Assembly (NCBI GenBank): GCA_016212885.1
Contig: JACRDO010000094.1
Span: 1-60,151, forward strand
DNA length: 60,151 nt
From: Elusimicrobiota bacterium
GTDB taxonomy: Bacteria; Elusimicrobiota; Elusimicrobia; UBA1565
Reading direction: 5' to 3'
This document shows, piece by piece, positions 34,650 to 43,981 of the stretch. The number at the start of each line of letters is the position of its first letter. Position 1 is the stretch's first letter. A model generated the notes under the pieces. The model did not search any database. It was not told where the DNA came from and was given only the letters and a program-made list of their open reading frames with translations. The position numbers were made by a program, and so were the translations under genes.

Positions 34650-36329
34650 ATGAGGTGCGAGATGAAGACCCTGAAATTCGCCGCTCTGTGTTCTCTCTTA
34701 GCCGCGCTCTTGTCCCCGAAGGCTTCAGCCCAGGTCCGCGCTGATTGGGCGCAGGCTCTGCAGGAGGCCCAGTCCGCCGAGGCCGCGGAGCCGATGCCCG
34801 GCCATGCGGACGAGGCGCCCTCCAGCGCGAGCGCGCAGCTGGCCAAGGGGCCCGGGGCGCCGTCTTCCGCTCCAAAGGCTTCGCCGGCCCCGGCCTCGCA
34901 GCCGCCATCGTCCTCGGGCCTGCTCACCCCCAATTTCCAGGCGCCCTCCGGCTTGCCGCCCATGCCGTGCCCGGCCTCCTCTGCGGAGCAGCAGGAGCTG
35001 ATGAAGATCTCCGCGGAGAATCAGATCGCGGACCAGAAGCTGAAAAGGAAGCTGCAGAAGCTCATCGAAGATAAGGAGGAGCTGCGCGCCCAGTACGAGC
35101 TGATCCAGCAGAAGCAGAGGAACCTGGCCGCGGAGCTGGAAGGCGCGCTGAACAAGGCGGGGATGGAGAACCGCCTCGAGGAGGAGCGGCGCAAGGCGGA
35201 GAACGCGAAGATGGAGGCCGAGATCCAGAAGCTCTCGACCCAGAACCGCCTGGCCGAGGAGCGCGCCAAAGCCGAGATCGCCAAGCTCAACGAGGACATC
35301 CAGAAAGCCGGGGCCGAGAACAAGCTCTCGGCTGAGCTGGGCAAGAAGGCCCTCGACGAGCTCAGCCGCCTGCTGGAGAAGGCGCGCATCGAGAACGACG
35401 TGAAGAACGAGCAGCTGCGCGAGCTGCAGATCGCCAACGACAAGGAGAAGAGGGCCATCGACATGGAGCTCAAGCGCATCGAGCTCGAGGAGAAGCGGCT
35501 CCAATTCGACAAGCTGGTCATGGACAGCCGCATGTCCAAGCTCAAGAGCGACTTAGACCTGCGCGACAAGAAGGATGAATGGAAGAAGGAGGCGAACACC
35601 GAGCCGGCGTACCTGGACAAGCCCTTCAAGGACGGACGCCTGGTCATCAGCGACCGGCGCATCTCGCTCAACGGCCCGATCTGGACCGGCGTCGCGGATT
35701 ACGTCACGGAGAGGATCCATTACTTCAACAACATATCGAGCACCCAGCCCATCTTCATCGTGATCGACCGCTCGCCGGGCGGCTCGGTGATGGAAGGCTA
35801 CCGCATCGTCAAGGCCATGCAGGCGAGCAAGGCCAAGGTGCACGTGGTGGTCAAATCCTTCGCCGCGAGCATGGCCGCGGTCATCGCGACCATGGCGGAT
35901 CAATCCTACGCGTACCCGAACGCCATCATCCTCCACCATCAGATGTCCACCTTCAACTGGGGCAACATGACCCAGCTCAAGGAGCAGCTCGAGCTCGCCA
36001 AGGAATGGGAGCGGAGGCTCCATGTCCCGGTGGCGCAGAAGATGGGCGTCTCCATCGAAGAGTTCCGCAAGAAGATGTACGAAAAGAGCTCCGACGGCGA
36101 CTGGCAGGAGTTCGGGGACAAGGCCGTGAGCTATAAGTGGGTGGGCAGCGTGGTCCACGAGATCGAGGAGACGGGCTTCACGAAGAACCCGGACGTGTTC
36201 GAGAAGCGCAAGGGGCCGTCCTTCCTCGATGAGAAGACGGACGAGAAAGGCCAGCGCTTCGTCACCCTGCCGCGCCTGGAGCCCTTCGACTTCTACTTCA
36301 TCTACAACCCGGACCGCTACTACCGGTGA
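34650..36329 (+). CDS. Secreted coiled-coil protein with ClpP-like protease domain
   Basis: A 559-residue protein with an unusual layout. A signal peptide ends near ASA in SPKASAQ, then comes a Ser/Pro/Ala-rich linker (to about 110) and a long charged coiled coil (about 110-315, rich in EEERRKAE-type heptads). A ClpP/SDH-type serine protease fold occupies about 330-500. The last has IDRSPGGSVMEGYRIV, nucleophile S407 in AASMAAVIATMADQSYAYPN and likely H430 in ILHHQM, as in ClpP. It is predicted to act outside the cytoplasm, unlike ClpP itself. An ATG at 34662 is an equally good start. Confidence 0.8.
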   Translation: MRCEMKTLKFAALCSLLAALLSPKASAQVRADWAQALQEAQSAEAAEPMPGHADEAPSSASAQLAKGPGAPSSAPKASPAPASQPPSSSGLLTPNFQAPSGLPPMPCPASSAEQQELMKISAENQIADQKLKRKLQKLIEDKEELRAQYELIQQKQRNLAAELEGALNKAGMENRLEEERRKAENAKMEAEIQKLSTQNRLAEERAKAEIAKLNEDIQKAGAENKLSAELGKKALDELSRLLEKARIENDVKNEQLRELQIANDKEKRAIDMELKRIELEEKRLQFDKLVMDSRMSKLKSDLDLRDKKDEWKKEANTEPAYLDKPFKDGRLVISDRRISLNGPIWTGVADYVTERIHYFNNISSTQPIFIVIDRSPGGSVMEGYRIVKAMQASKAKVHVVVKSFAASMAAVIATMADQSYAYPNAIILHHQMSTFNWGNMTQLKEQLELAKEWERRLHVPVAQKMGVSIEEFRKKMYEKSSDGDWQEFGDKAVSYKWVGSVVHEIEETGFTKNPDVFEKRKGPSFLDEKTDEKGQRFVTLPRLEPFDFYFIYNPDRYYR

Positions 36330-36607
36330 GGCGGGCGGCGCGGGCCTGGGCCCTCGCGGCGCTGGCGCTCCTGTTGAGCGCGGGAGGCGCGCGCGCGGCG
36401 GGGTCCGCGGAGGCGACGGCGAGGCAGGTCGCCATCCTCCAGGAGAACCTGGACCATGCCTTCCTGTGGCACTTCCTGCATGAGAACCAGCGCTTCGTCC
36501 ATCCTGCGCCGGGCGACATCCGGACCATCGGCCTGAAGATCGTCAAGGCCACCGGCCGGGCGTTCAGCAACAGCAGCCGGTTCTTCGTCGTGGACTCCGC
36601 AAGGTGA
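36326..36607 (+). CDS. Small secreted protein, unknown
   Basis: A 93-residue protein beginning at GTG 36326, which overlaps the stop of the ClpP-like gene (GTGA). It has a signal peptide (ARAWALAALALLLSAGGARA, then AGSAEA) and a ~65-residue mature part with the segment ENLDHAFLWHFLHENQRFVHP. I recognise no family. Coupling to the protease gene suggests a related role in the envelope. Confidence 0.6.
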   Translation: MRRAARAWALAALALLLSAGGARAAGSAEATARQVAILQENLDHAFLWHFLHENQRFVHPAPGDIRTIGLKIVKATGRAFSNSSRFFVVDSAR

Positions 36608-36741
36608 GCAGGCATGGGCGCAAGGGTCCCCGGCGCTCCAGGATCCTTTCGGACCACCCCGACATGGACGACCACATCTCCAGGCTCGAGGAATTGGTCC
36701 AAGCCAGGACCTTCAAGGTCCGCAAGAAGCGCATCTTCTAG
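36604..36741 (+). CDS. Possible 45-residue basic protein
   Basis: A short frame from GTG 36604, overlapping the preceding TGA (GTGA), to TAG 36739-36741. The product would be SRHGRKGPRRSRILSDHPD… ending ARTFKVRKKRIF, highly basic with a short amphipathic helix DDHISRLEELVQ. The same stop/start coupling used across this genome supports it, but length and composition do not allow a confident call. Confidence 0.45.
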   Translation: MSRHGRKGPRRSRILSDHPDMDDHISRLEELVQARTFKVRKKRIF

Positions 36742-36800
36742 AGCCCTAAGCGCTCATTTTGCTATACTTTTCATCGGAGAAAAGGCGTTCGCAGCCGAAA

Positions 36801-37822
36801 ATGGAAAACCTGATGATCCAAGGACGGAAGGCGGAGCACCTGCGCATCTGCGCCGAGCTGGAGGTCGAGTTCAAGGACAAGACCACCTGGCTGGAGCACG
36901 TCCACCTGGCGCACGACGCCCTCCCGGAATTATCCTTCGACGAAATCGACGCCGGGACCCGCTTCATGGGCAGGCGCCTGCGCTCGCCGCTCATGATCAC
37001 CGCCATTTCCGGCGGGCTCGAGGCGGCCGAGGCCCTTAACCGGGACCTGGCCGGGGTCGCTCAGGAGCTGGGCATCGCCTTCGGCCTGGGAAGCCAGCGC
37101 CCGATGCTGGAGGACCCCGCCCTGATCGGCTCTTACGCGGTCCGCAGGTTTGCGCCCGACATCCCGATCCTGGGAAACATCGGCCTCCAGCAGGCCGCGG
37201 CCTCGGATCCCAAAGACATCGAGGGTCTCGTCTCCAGCATCGAGGCGGACGCCCTGGCCGTGCACCTCAACGCCGCGCAGGAGCTCAGCCAAGCCGAAGG
37301 CGACAAGCGCTTCCGGGGCGGCTTGAAGACCCTCAAGACCCTGACCCGCCGCATGCCCGGCAAGATCGTCGTCAAGGAGACGGGCTGCGGCATCTCCCGG
37401 GAGACGGCGCTCAGGCTCAAGGCAGCGGGACTGAGGACGTTGGACATCGCAGGCGCGGGCGGCACCTCCTGGACCCGGGTTGAGCGTCTTCGCGGGGGCA
37501 TTGCTCAGAGCTCCTGGCTCGATGAGTGGGGCATCCCCACCGCGGCGTCGCTCCTGGAGACCGCCCCGCTCGGCTTCGAGCTCGTGGGCTCCGGGGGGAT
37601 CCGCAGCGGCCTGGACGCGGCCAAGTGCCTCGTTCTGGGCGCGGACATCGCGGGCCTGGCACTGCCGGTCCTGCGCGCCTACGTGCGGGACGGCCGCGGA
37701 GGAGCCCTTTCCTTCCTGCAAAGAGTGATCGCGGACCTCAAGGCCGTCATGCTCCTGGTCGGAGCCAAGGACATCCCGGCCCTCAAGAAGCGCAAGCCCG
37801 CGATCACGGGAATATTGAAAGA

Positions 37823-37850
<28 letters not shown>
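36801..37850 (+). CDS. fni: Isopentenyl-diphosphate isomerase, type 2
   Basis: Type 2 IDI (FMN- and NAD(P)H-dependent) interconverts IPP and DMAPP, the last step of the mevalonate route. The ~349-residue protein has the family's RKAEHLRICAE start, SPLMITAISGG, FGLGSQRPMLED, LNAAQELSQAEGD, VVKETGCGIS and the FMN-site stretch VGSGGIRSGLDAAKCLVLGA. I chose ATG 36801; a TTG at 36759 is open but lies before a TATACT -10 box (36763-36768). It is the first gene of the mevalonate cluster and overlaps the HMG-CoA reductase start by 28 bases. Confidence 0.94.
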
Positions 37851-39175
<1,325 letters not shown>

Positions 39176-39178
39176 CCT

Positions 39179-40138
39179 TTGCGCTCTGAATCAGCTGACG
39201 CCGCTTCGAAGCTCATCCTTCTTGGAGAGCATGCCGTGGTCTACGGCGAGGCTGCGCTTGCGGTCCCTCTGAAGAAGCCCAGGGCCCAAGCCGCGGTCTT
39301 CCAGGCGGCCCGCACCCGCCCGGTGGCCGTGGAGCTCAAGGATTTCGGCATCCGCTGGGACGGAGGACCTGCACCCAGCGAGGTCCATCCCTTCGCCAGG
39401 ATCATCGAAACCGCGGTCCAAGGCTATCCAGCCGTGACGCCCCGGGGCTGGAGGCTCGTCGTACGTTCGCAGATTCCTTCAGGGTGCGGGCTCGGCAGCG
39501 GGACAGCTGTGAGCGCCGCGGCCTTCCGGGCGATCTTCCGCTATTTCAGGGTCCGACACACGCCGCAGGACCTCTCCGGCCTAGTCTACGAGATAGAGAA
39601 GCTCCACCATGGCACGCCCAGCGGCATCGATAACATGGTCATCGCCATGGGCCGCCCGATACTGTTCAGGAGAGGAGCCCCTGCCAAGTTCCTGAGCGCC
39701 CCCCGCTCCCGCGCCTTCCTGGTCGTCGGGCATACGGGCAGGAGGCACGCCACCTCCAAGATCGTCTCCGAAGTCGCCCGGGCCCGCGCAGAGGACCCGG
39801 CGAGATACGACGCCCTATTCCGGGACATCGGCCGGCTGGCCAAGCCGGGCGCCGAGGCCTTTGAGAATGGTGTCTGGCGCGAATTGGGCCGCTTGATGGA
39901 CCGCAACCAAGCCCTCTTGGAGCGCTTGGGCGTATCCTCTCCCGAGCTCGATAAGCTGATCGCCGCGGCCAGGCAGGCCGGAGCCTTGGGCGCGAAGCTG
40001 AGCGGCGCGGGCCGGGGCGGGTGCATGGCGGCCCTCTCGGACGAAGCGGCCTGCGCCAGGCGCGTGGAGCGCGCCCTCAAAGCCGCGGGCGCGGCCGCGA
40101 CGTTCCTGACCGAGGTGAGCGAATATGGCGGCGCGTAG
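39179..40138 (+). CDS. mvk: Mevalonate kinase
   Basis: Phosphorylates mevalonate to mevalonate 5-phosphate. The 319-residue GHMP kinase has the three family motifs: KLILLGEHAVVYGEAALAVP near the N-terminus, IPSGCGLGSGTAVSAA (phosphate loop), and KLSGAGRGGCMAAL near the C-terminus, with EKLHHGTPSGIDN between them. It starts at TTG 39179, three bases after the HMG-CoA reductase stop; no ATG or GTG is available before the LLGEH motif. No phosphomevalonate kinase or diphosphomevalonate decarboxylase gene follows, unlike classical bacterial mevalonate operons. Confidence 0.93.
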   Translation: MRSESADAASKLILLGEHAVVYGEAALAVPLKKPRAQAAVFQAARTRPVAVELKDFGIRWDGGPAPSEVHPFARIIETAVQGYPAVTPRGWRLVVRSQIPSGCGLGSGTAVSAAAFRAIFRYFRVRHTPQDLSGLVYEIEKLHHGTPSGIDNMVIAMGRPILFRRGAPAKFLSAPRSRAFLVVGHTGRRHATSKIVSEVARARAEDPARYDALFRDIGRLAKPGAEAFENGVWRELGRLMDRNQALLERLGVSSPELDKLIAAARQAGALGAKLSGAGRGGCMAALSDEAACARRVERALKAAGAAATFLTEVSEYGGA

Positions 40139-40694
40139 ACGAATAGTCGTCGGCATCACGGGCGCTTCCGGCGTCATCAGAGGGATCCGCACGGCCGAGG
40201 CCCTGCTCAAGCGCGGCTTCGAGGTCCACGCGATCGTCACCGACGCGGCTTGGGCGGTCATCCGGCACGAGGTGGGCAAGGATTTCGCCTTCCCGAAGAA
40301 GCTCGCCCTGTACGGGGAGGACGACTCCGCCTCCCCGCTCAACAGTAGCTCTTTTTTGGTCGACGCGATGGTCGTGGCCCCCTGCTCCATGAAATCCTTG
40401 GCCGGCATCGCGGCGGGCTACGCTCAGAACCTCCTCATCCGGGCCGCGGACGGGATGCTGCGCTTTGGAAAGATGCTGATCGTGATGCCGAGGGAGACGC
40501 CTCTCTCTCTCTCCGCGCTCGAGAACATGGCGGCTTTGCGCCGGGGCGGCGCCGTCATCATGCCTCCGTGCGCGGCCTATTACCACGCGCCCAAGAGCGT
40601 GGACGACATGACCGATTTCTTCGTTGGGAAGATCCTGGACGCGCTCGGCGTCGAGCACCGGCTTTATAAACGGTGGGGCGGACATGCCGGATAG
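40125..40694 (+). CDS. ubiX: Flavin prenyltransferase UbiX
   Basis: UbiX joins a dimethylallyl group to FMN, giving the prenylated FMN cofactor that UbiD-type decarboxylases need. The 189-residue protein has the flavoprotein start RRIVVGITGASGVIRG, VVAPCSMKSLAGIAAGYAQN, the signature PRETPLSLSALENM, and a C-terminal VGKILDALGVEH. It overlaps the mevalonate kinase end by 14 bases. Together with the UbiD homologue at 41475 it supplies the cofactor for anhydromevalonate phosphate decarboxylation, and it would draw on the pathway's own DMAPP or dimethylallyl phosphate. Confidence 0.94.
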   Translation: MAARRRIVVGITGASGVIRGIRTAEALLKRGFEVHAIVTDAAWAVIRHEVGKDFAFPKKLALYGEDDSASPLNSSSFLVDAMVVAPCSMKSLAGIAAGYAQNLLIRAADGMLRFGKMLIVMPRETPLSLSALENMAALRRGGAVIMPPCAAYYHAPKSVDDMTDFFVGKILDALGVEHRLYKRWGGHAG

Positions 40695-40863
40695 CTGGGT
40701 GGGCCCTGAGCGCGGGGTGGGGAAGGATCAGTCGGCCTTGTTTAGCCTCATGTTACTCCAGCTGTGGTCGCCCACAGTCATGCAAATAGTCGTACAGGTT
40801 ATTTATTGCCGCCGCCTTACCTCTTGGCGCGCGCCGGCAGAAGCGCTTGGTTCGACGGCTCAA

Positions 40864-41121
40864 TCACTTTGCCGATTTGGCGAACGGGCTTTTATGGGTG
40901 ACGCCGATTAACCCGTCGATGGAGAGGTCTTCGTCTATCTCCGGCCAATGAATCCCATAGCCGGATGGCGAAATAACGAAATGCTGTCGCTGCGTCAATG
41001 ATGCGTTGGCAAGTCTTTGTGAATGTCTCGAAAAGTCGATGTCGTATTCCCGCCCATCCGTCAGCAGGTGCATCTTGTTGCCGGAAAAAGAAACCTTCGT
41101 TACTTCATGTGCCTTATCCAT
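40864..41121 (-). CDS. DUF2442 protein
   Basis: An 85-residue DUF2442-family protein: VTKVSFSGNKMHLLTDGREYDIDF, then a central SQRLANASLTQRQHFVISPSGYGIHWPEIDEDLSIDGLI stretch read in part as GYGIHWPEIDEDLSIDGLI, the family hallmark. DUF2442 proteins are commonly encoded next to DUF4160 proteins, in a pairing reported as toxin-antitoxin-like; the biochemical activity is unclear. It starts within the end of the DUF4160 gene (8-base overlap). The pair lies opposite to, and in the middle of, the mevalonate operon. Confidence 0.85.
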   Translation of the reverse strand: MDKAHEVTKVSFSGNKMHLLTDGREYDIDFSRHSQRLANASLTQRQHFVISPSGYGIHWPEIDEDLSIDGLIGVTHKSPFAKSAK

Positions 41122-41371
41122 TTTTCATCTCCTCCCATCGTTTCCATTCGGAGACGATGTAGTCGAAATGCTCGAAGATTATCTTCCTTACGGTTCTCTT
41201 GTCGGCGGGACTCATGTTATAGCTATGGGCTTCAACCGCTTCAAAGGATTCTACGTCCAGCCAGTACTTTGCCTCGGCTTCGGCCTTTTGACAATGAATA
41301 TGGATCGGCTCGTTTCTTTCGTTTGCGTAGAAGAAGAAACGCCAGCCCCAGACCATCAGAATCGTGGGCAT
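41114..41371 (-). CDS. DUF4160 protein
   Basis: An 85-residue DUF4160 protein: MPTILMVWGWRFFFYANERN, EPIHIHCQKAEAEAKYWLD and the C-terminal KRTVRKIIFEHFDYIVSEWK are typical. It is co-directed with the DUF2442 gene. A promoter on the minus strand (ATGACA at 41442-41437, 17 bases, TAAAAT at 41419-41414) lies 43 bases upstream. Base composition here is visibly lower in GC than in the genes on both sides, which suggests horizontal acquisition. Function is inferred only from the recurrent pairing. Confidence 0.85.
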   Translation of the reverse strand: MPTILMVWGWRFFFYANERNEPIHIHCQKAEAEAKYWLDVESFEAVEAHSYNMSPADKRTVRKIIFEHFDYIVSEWKRWEEMKNG

Positions 41372-41413
41372 TCTGGACTCCGCCGTAATGGATTCTTGCG
41401 GACCGACAAAGAG

Positions 41414-41462
41414 ATTTTACCAAGATGCCGAAGGATTGTCATGTCCTAAAGATAGCTATAAT
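41414..41462. promoter_or_regulatory. Overlapping divergent promoters
   Basis: Minus strand: -35 ATGACA (41442-41437), 17-base spacer, -10 TAAAAT (41419-41414), driving the DUF4160/DUF2442 pair. Plus strand: -35 TTGTCA (41436-41441), 15-base spacer, -10 TATAAT (41457-41462), driving the second half of the mevalonate operon. The two -35 boxes share bases, so the promoters would compete. The plus-strand -10 ends only 12 bases before the ATG at 41475, implying a very short or absent leader. Confidence 0.65.
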
Positions 41463-41474
41463 AGCTGACAACCC

Positions 41475-42779
41475 ATGACAGCCCCAGACTTCAAAATGGA
41501 CATCCGCTCCATCCTTTCCAACCTGCGCCGCGCAAAACGGCTCAAGGTCATCAAGAAGAAGGCCAACCCTATCCTGGAGACTTCGACGCTCATCCGCAAG
41601 GCCGAGCCCGAACCACTGCTTCTCGAAAACGTCGGCGGAGCCGCAGTTGCGGCGAACCTCCTGCCGAGCCGCGACGCCCTGGCCGAGCGTCTCGGCGTGG
41701 ACCCGCAGAGATTCCTCCAGGAGCTCGGGGCCCTGCTCGATGGGAGCAAGAAGCGCCCAGGCGCAGGCATGGCCCGCGGCAAAGGATTCTACGGCCAAGT
41801 CGAAGTACCCAAAGACAAGTGGGGAAGCCTGCCTTTCCTCACCTACTACCACGGAGACGGCGGGCCCTACCTCACCTCGGGCGTATGGATCGTGCAAGAC
41901 CCGCAGCTCGGGCTCAACCTCTCATACCACCGCCTCATGATGGTCTCGCCGGGCCGCGGCACGGTCCGCGTGGTGGAAGGCCGGGGCATGGACACGGCGA
42001 TCAAGAACTGCGGAGGCAAGGCCGAGGCCGCCATCTGCATCGGCGCGCCGGCGCATGTGCTCTTCGCCGCGGCCCTTTCCCCAGGGCCCGCTGTCAACGA
42101 GCTGGACCTCGCGGCAAAGCTCGGGAAACTGGAGCTCCTGCGCTGCAAGACCGTGGACCTCGATGTCCCGGCTTCCTGCGAGATGGTCATCGAGGGACGT
42201 TTCACGGGAGACCTCGGGGAGGAAGGGCCTTTCGTTGATATCACGGGGACCATGGATTTCGTCCGCCAGCAGCCGGTCTTCGAGTTCACGCGCGTGGCCT
42301 GCCGTAAAAACCCGATCCATTACGCCATCGTGCCGGGCCGCTCGGACCATAAGACCCTCATGGGCATCCCCAAGGAGCTCGACATCTACCGGGAGGCGAA
42401 CAAGGTCTGCAGGTGCCTCGACGTGCGCATCACGCCCGGTGGGGCCTCCTGGCTGCACGCGGTCATCCGGATCGCCAAGAAGGGCGCGGGCGAGGGCAAA
42501 GCGGCCCTGGAAGCGGCCTTCCGTGCCCATCGCTCGCTCAAGCACTGCGTGGTGGTGGATGAGGACGTGGACATCTCGGATGCGGCCGAGGTGGAGTGGG
42601 CCCTGGCCACGCGGTTCCAAGCGGACACGGACATGCTTTTGCTCAAGGACCAGCCCGCCAGTTCTTTAGACCCCTCTGCTTGCCACGTGAAAAGCCAGAA
42701 GAGCCGGAGCGCCAAGCTCGGCCTGGACGCCACGGTCAAGTCCGGCGACTTGTCGCTCTTCAGGAAAGTATCGGAATGA
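41475..42779 (+). CDS. UbiD-family decarboxylase, likely anhydromevalonate phosphate decarboxylase
   Basis: A 434-residue UbiD-family enzyme using prenylated FMN. Visible family segments include YHGDGGPYLTSGVWIVQDPQ, LSYHRLMMVSPGRG and EGRFTGDLGEEGPFVDITG, which matches the UbiD EGPF-x-x-x-TG motif that contributes an active-site acid. UbiD homologues act on many acids; here the neighbours (mevalonate kinase, aconitase X subunits, isopentenyl phosphate kinase and UbiX) point to trans-anhydromevalonate 5-phosphate, giving isopentenyl phosphate. ATG 41475 lies 12 bases after a TATAAT box; ATG 41496 is an alternative. It overlaps the next gene (ATGA). Confidence 0.85.
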   Translation: MTAPDFKMDIRSILSNLRRAKRLKVIKKKANPILETSTLIRKAEPEPLLLENVGGAAVAANLLPSRDALAERLGVDPQRFLQELGALLDGSKKRPGAGMARGKGFYGQVEVPKDKWGSLPFLTYYHGDGGPYLTSGVWIVQDPQLGLNLSYHRLMMVSPGRGTVRVVEGRGMDTAIKNCGGKAEAAICIGAPAHVLFAAALSPGPAVNELDLAAKLGKLELLRCKTVDLDVPASCEMVIEGRFTGDLGEEGPFVDITGTMDFVRQQPVFEFTRVACRKNPIHYAIVPGRSDHKTLMGIPKELDIYREANKVCRCLDVRITPGGASWLHAVIRIAKKGAGEGKAALEAAFRAHRSLKHCVVVDEDVDISDAAEVEWALATRFQADTDMLLLKDQPASSLDPSACHVKSQKSRSAKLGLDATVKSGDLSLFRKVSE

Positions 42780-43981
42780 AGCTGTCGGGCGCAGGAGCGG
42801 CCAAAGCCATGGAAATCCTGACCGCTTTGGGCCGCATCCACGGGGCCCGCGGCATGGTAGAGGTGGGCTCCGTGCAGGTCTCAGGCGTGAGCTATAACAA
42901 CATCGGCGAGCACGGCCTCGCCTTCTTGGAAGAGTGGGCCGGCATGGGCTCGCGCGCCGTGGTGAACGCGACCATGAACCCGGGGGGCGCGGACCGCAGG
43001 CTTTGGAAAAGCCTGGGCTTCTCCCAGGGCTTCATCCGCAAGCAGGAGCGGGTGATAGCGGCCTTGGAGGGTCTGGGCATCAAGCCGACGCTCACCTGTA
43101 CGCCTTACCATGTGGGAGCGGCGCCCAAACTCGGGGAGCACGTGGCTTGGGCCGAGTCCTCGGCCGTATGCTTCGCCAACTCGGTGCTGGGAGCTAGGAC
43201 CAACCGCGAGGGCGGGCCCTCGGCCATCGCAGCAGCCCTCACGAGCATGACCCCGCGCCACACCCTGCATACGGACGAGGGGCGTCTGCCGACCCGCATC
43301 GTCGAAGTGAGATGCGCGGTAGGGACCAGCGCGGATGCGGGCACGCTCGGCTATCTGATCGGCCGTCTCGTCGCATCGGACAGGGGAGGAGGCATCCCCT
43401 ACCTCATGGGCGTCGAGCCTCCGGCAGGATTGGAATGTTTGGCCTGGCTGAAGGCTTTGGGCGCGGGCATGGCCGCCTCGGGCTCCGTGGGGCTGTTCCA
43501 TCTCGACGGAGTGACGCCGGAAGCCCTAGCCCATGGAAGGAAGCTGGCCGCGGCAGCGAAGCGCAATAGCGTCATCACGAGCCTGGCCGAGGGCCGCAGG
43601 GCTCTGAACTGCGGCAAGGGCAGGATCGATCTGGTGGCGGTGGGCTGTCCGCATGCTTCCCCTGAAGATCTGGAGCGCATTACGGGCCTTCTGAACGGCA
43701 GGAAGGCCCGGATTCCTTTTTGGATCTTCACGGCCGAGGATGTCCGCAGGCGCGCCGAGGCGGAGGGCACCGCGGCCGCGTTGAAGAAATCCGGGGCGAT
43801 CCTCGTGTCCGACACCTGCATGGTGGTGGCTCCCCTCAAGGAGCTGGGAATAATGACCGTGGCCACGGACTCCGCGAAAGCGGCCTTCTATCTGCCTTCC
43901 CACCACGGCGCCTCGGTCTATTTCGGGTCCCTGGAGCGGAACGTCGAGGCCGCGGTGAGGGGAGTATGGGTAAGCGCCTGA
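42776..43981 (+). CDS. Aconitase X large subunit, likely phosphomevalonate dehydratase
   Basis: A 401-residue aconitase X (DUF521) catalytic subunit, expected to hold an iron-sulfur cluster. Signatures are SGVSYNNIGEHGLAFLEEWA, LTCTPYHVGAAPKLGEHVAW, ESSAVCFANSVLGARTNREG, and SDTCMVVAPLKELG near the C-terminus, giving Cys candidates in each block. In archaea a two-subunit aconitase X converts mevalonate 5-phosphate to trans-anhydromevalonate 5-phosphate; other members act on hydroxyproline isomers. The gene context here strongly favours the first. ATG 42776 overlaps the UbiD-family gene. Confidence 0.88.
   Translation: MKLSGAGAAKAMEILTALGRIHGARGMVEVGSVQVSGVSYNNIGEHGLAFLEEWAGMGSRAVVNATMNPGGADRRLWKSLGFSQGFIRKQERVIAALEGLGIKPTLTCTPYHVGAAPKLGEHVAWAESSAVCFANSVLGARTNREGGPSAIAAALTSMTPRHTLHTDEGRLPTRIVEVRCAVGTSADAGTLGYLIGRLVASDRGGGIPYLMGVEPPAGLECLAWLKALGAGMAASGSVGLFHLDGVTPEALAHGRKLAAAAKRNSVITSLAEGRRALNCGKGRIDLVAVGCPHASPEDLERITGLLNGRKARIPFWIFTAEDVRRRAEAEGTAAALKKSGAILVSDTCMVVAPLKELGIMTVATDSAKAAFYLPSHHGASVYFGSLERNVEAAVRGVWVSA

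Noticed and set aside
36759..36801. TTG 36759 as start of the IPP isomerase
   Set aside because: It lies before the likely -10 box, and the added residues (LYFSSEKRRSQPK) are not part of the family.
40624..40911. A plus-strand gene between ubiX and the DUF2442 gene
   Set aside because: The frame only overlaps the end of ubiX and then runs through non-conserved sequence into the antisense of DUF2442. No ribosome site or domain is visible.
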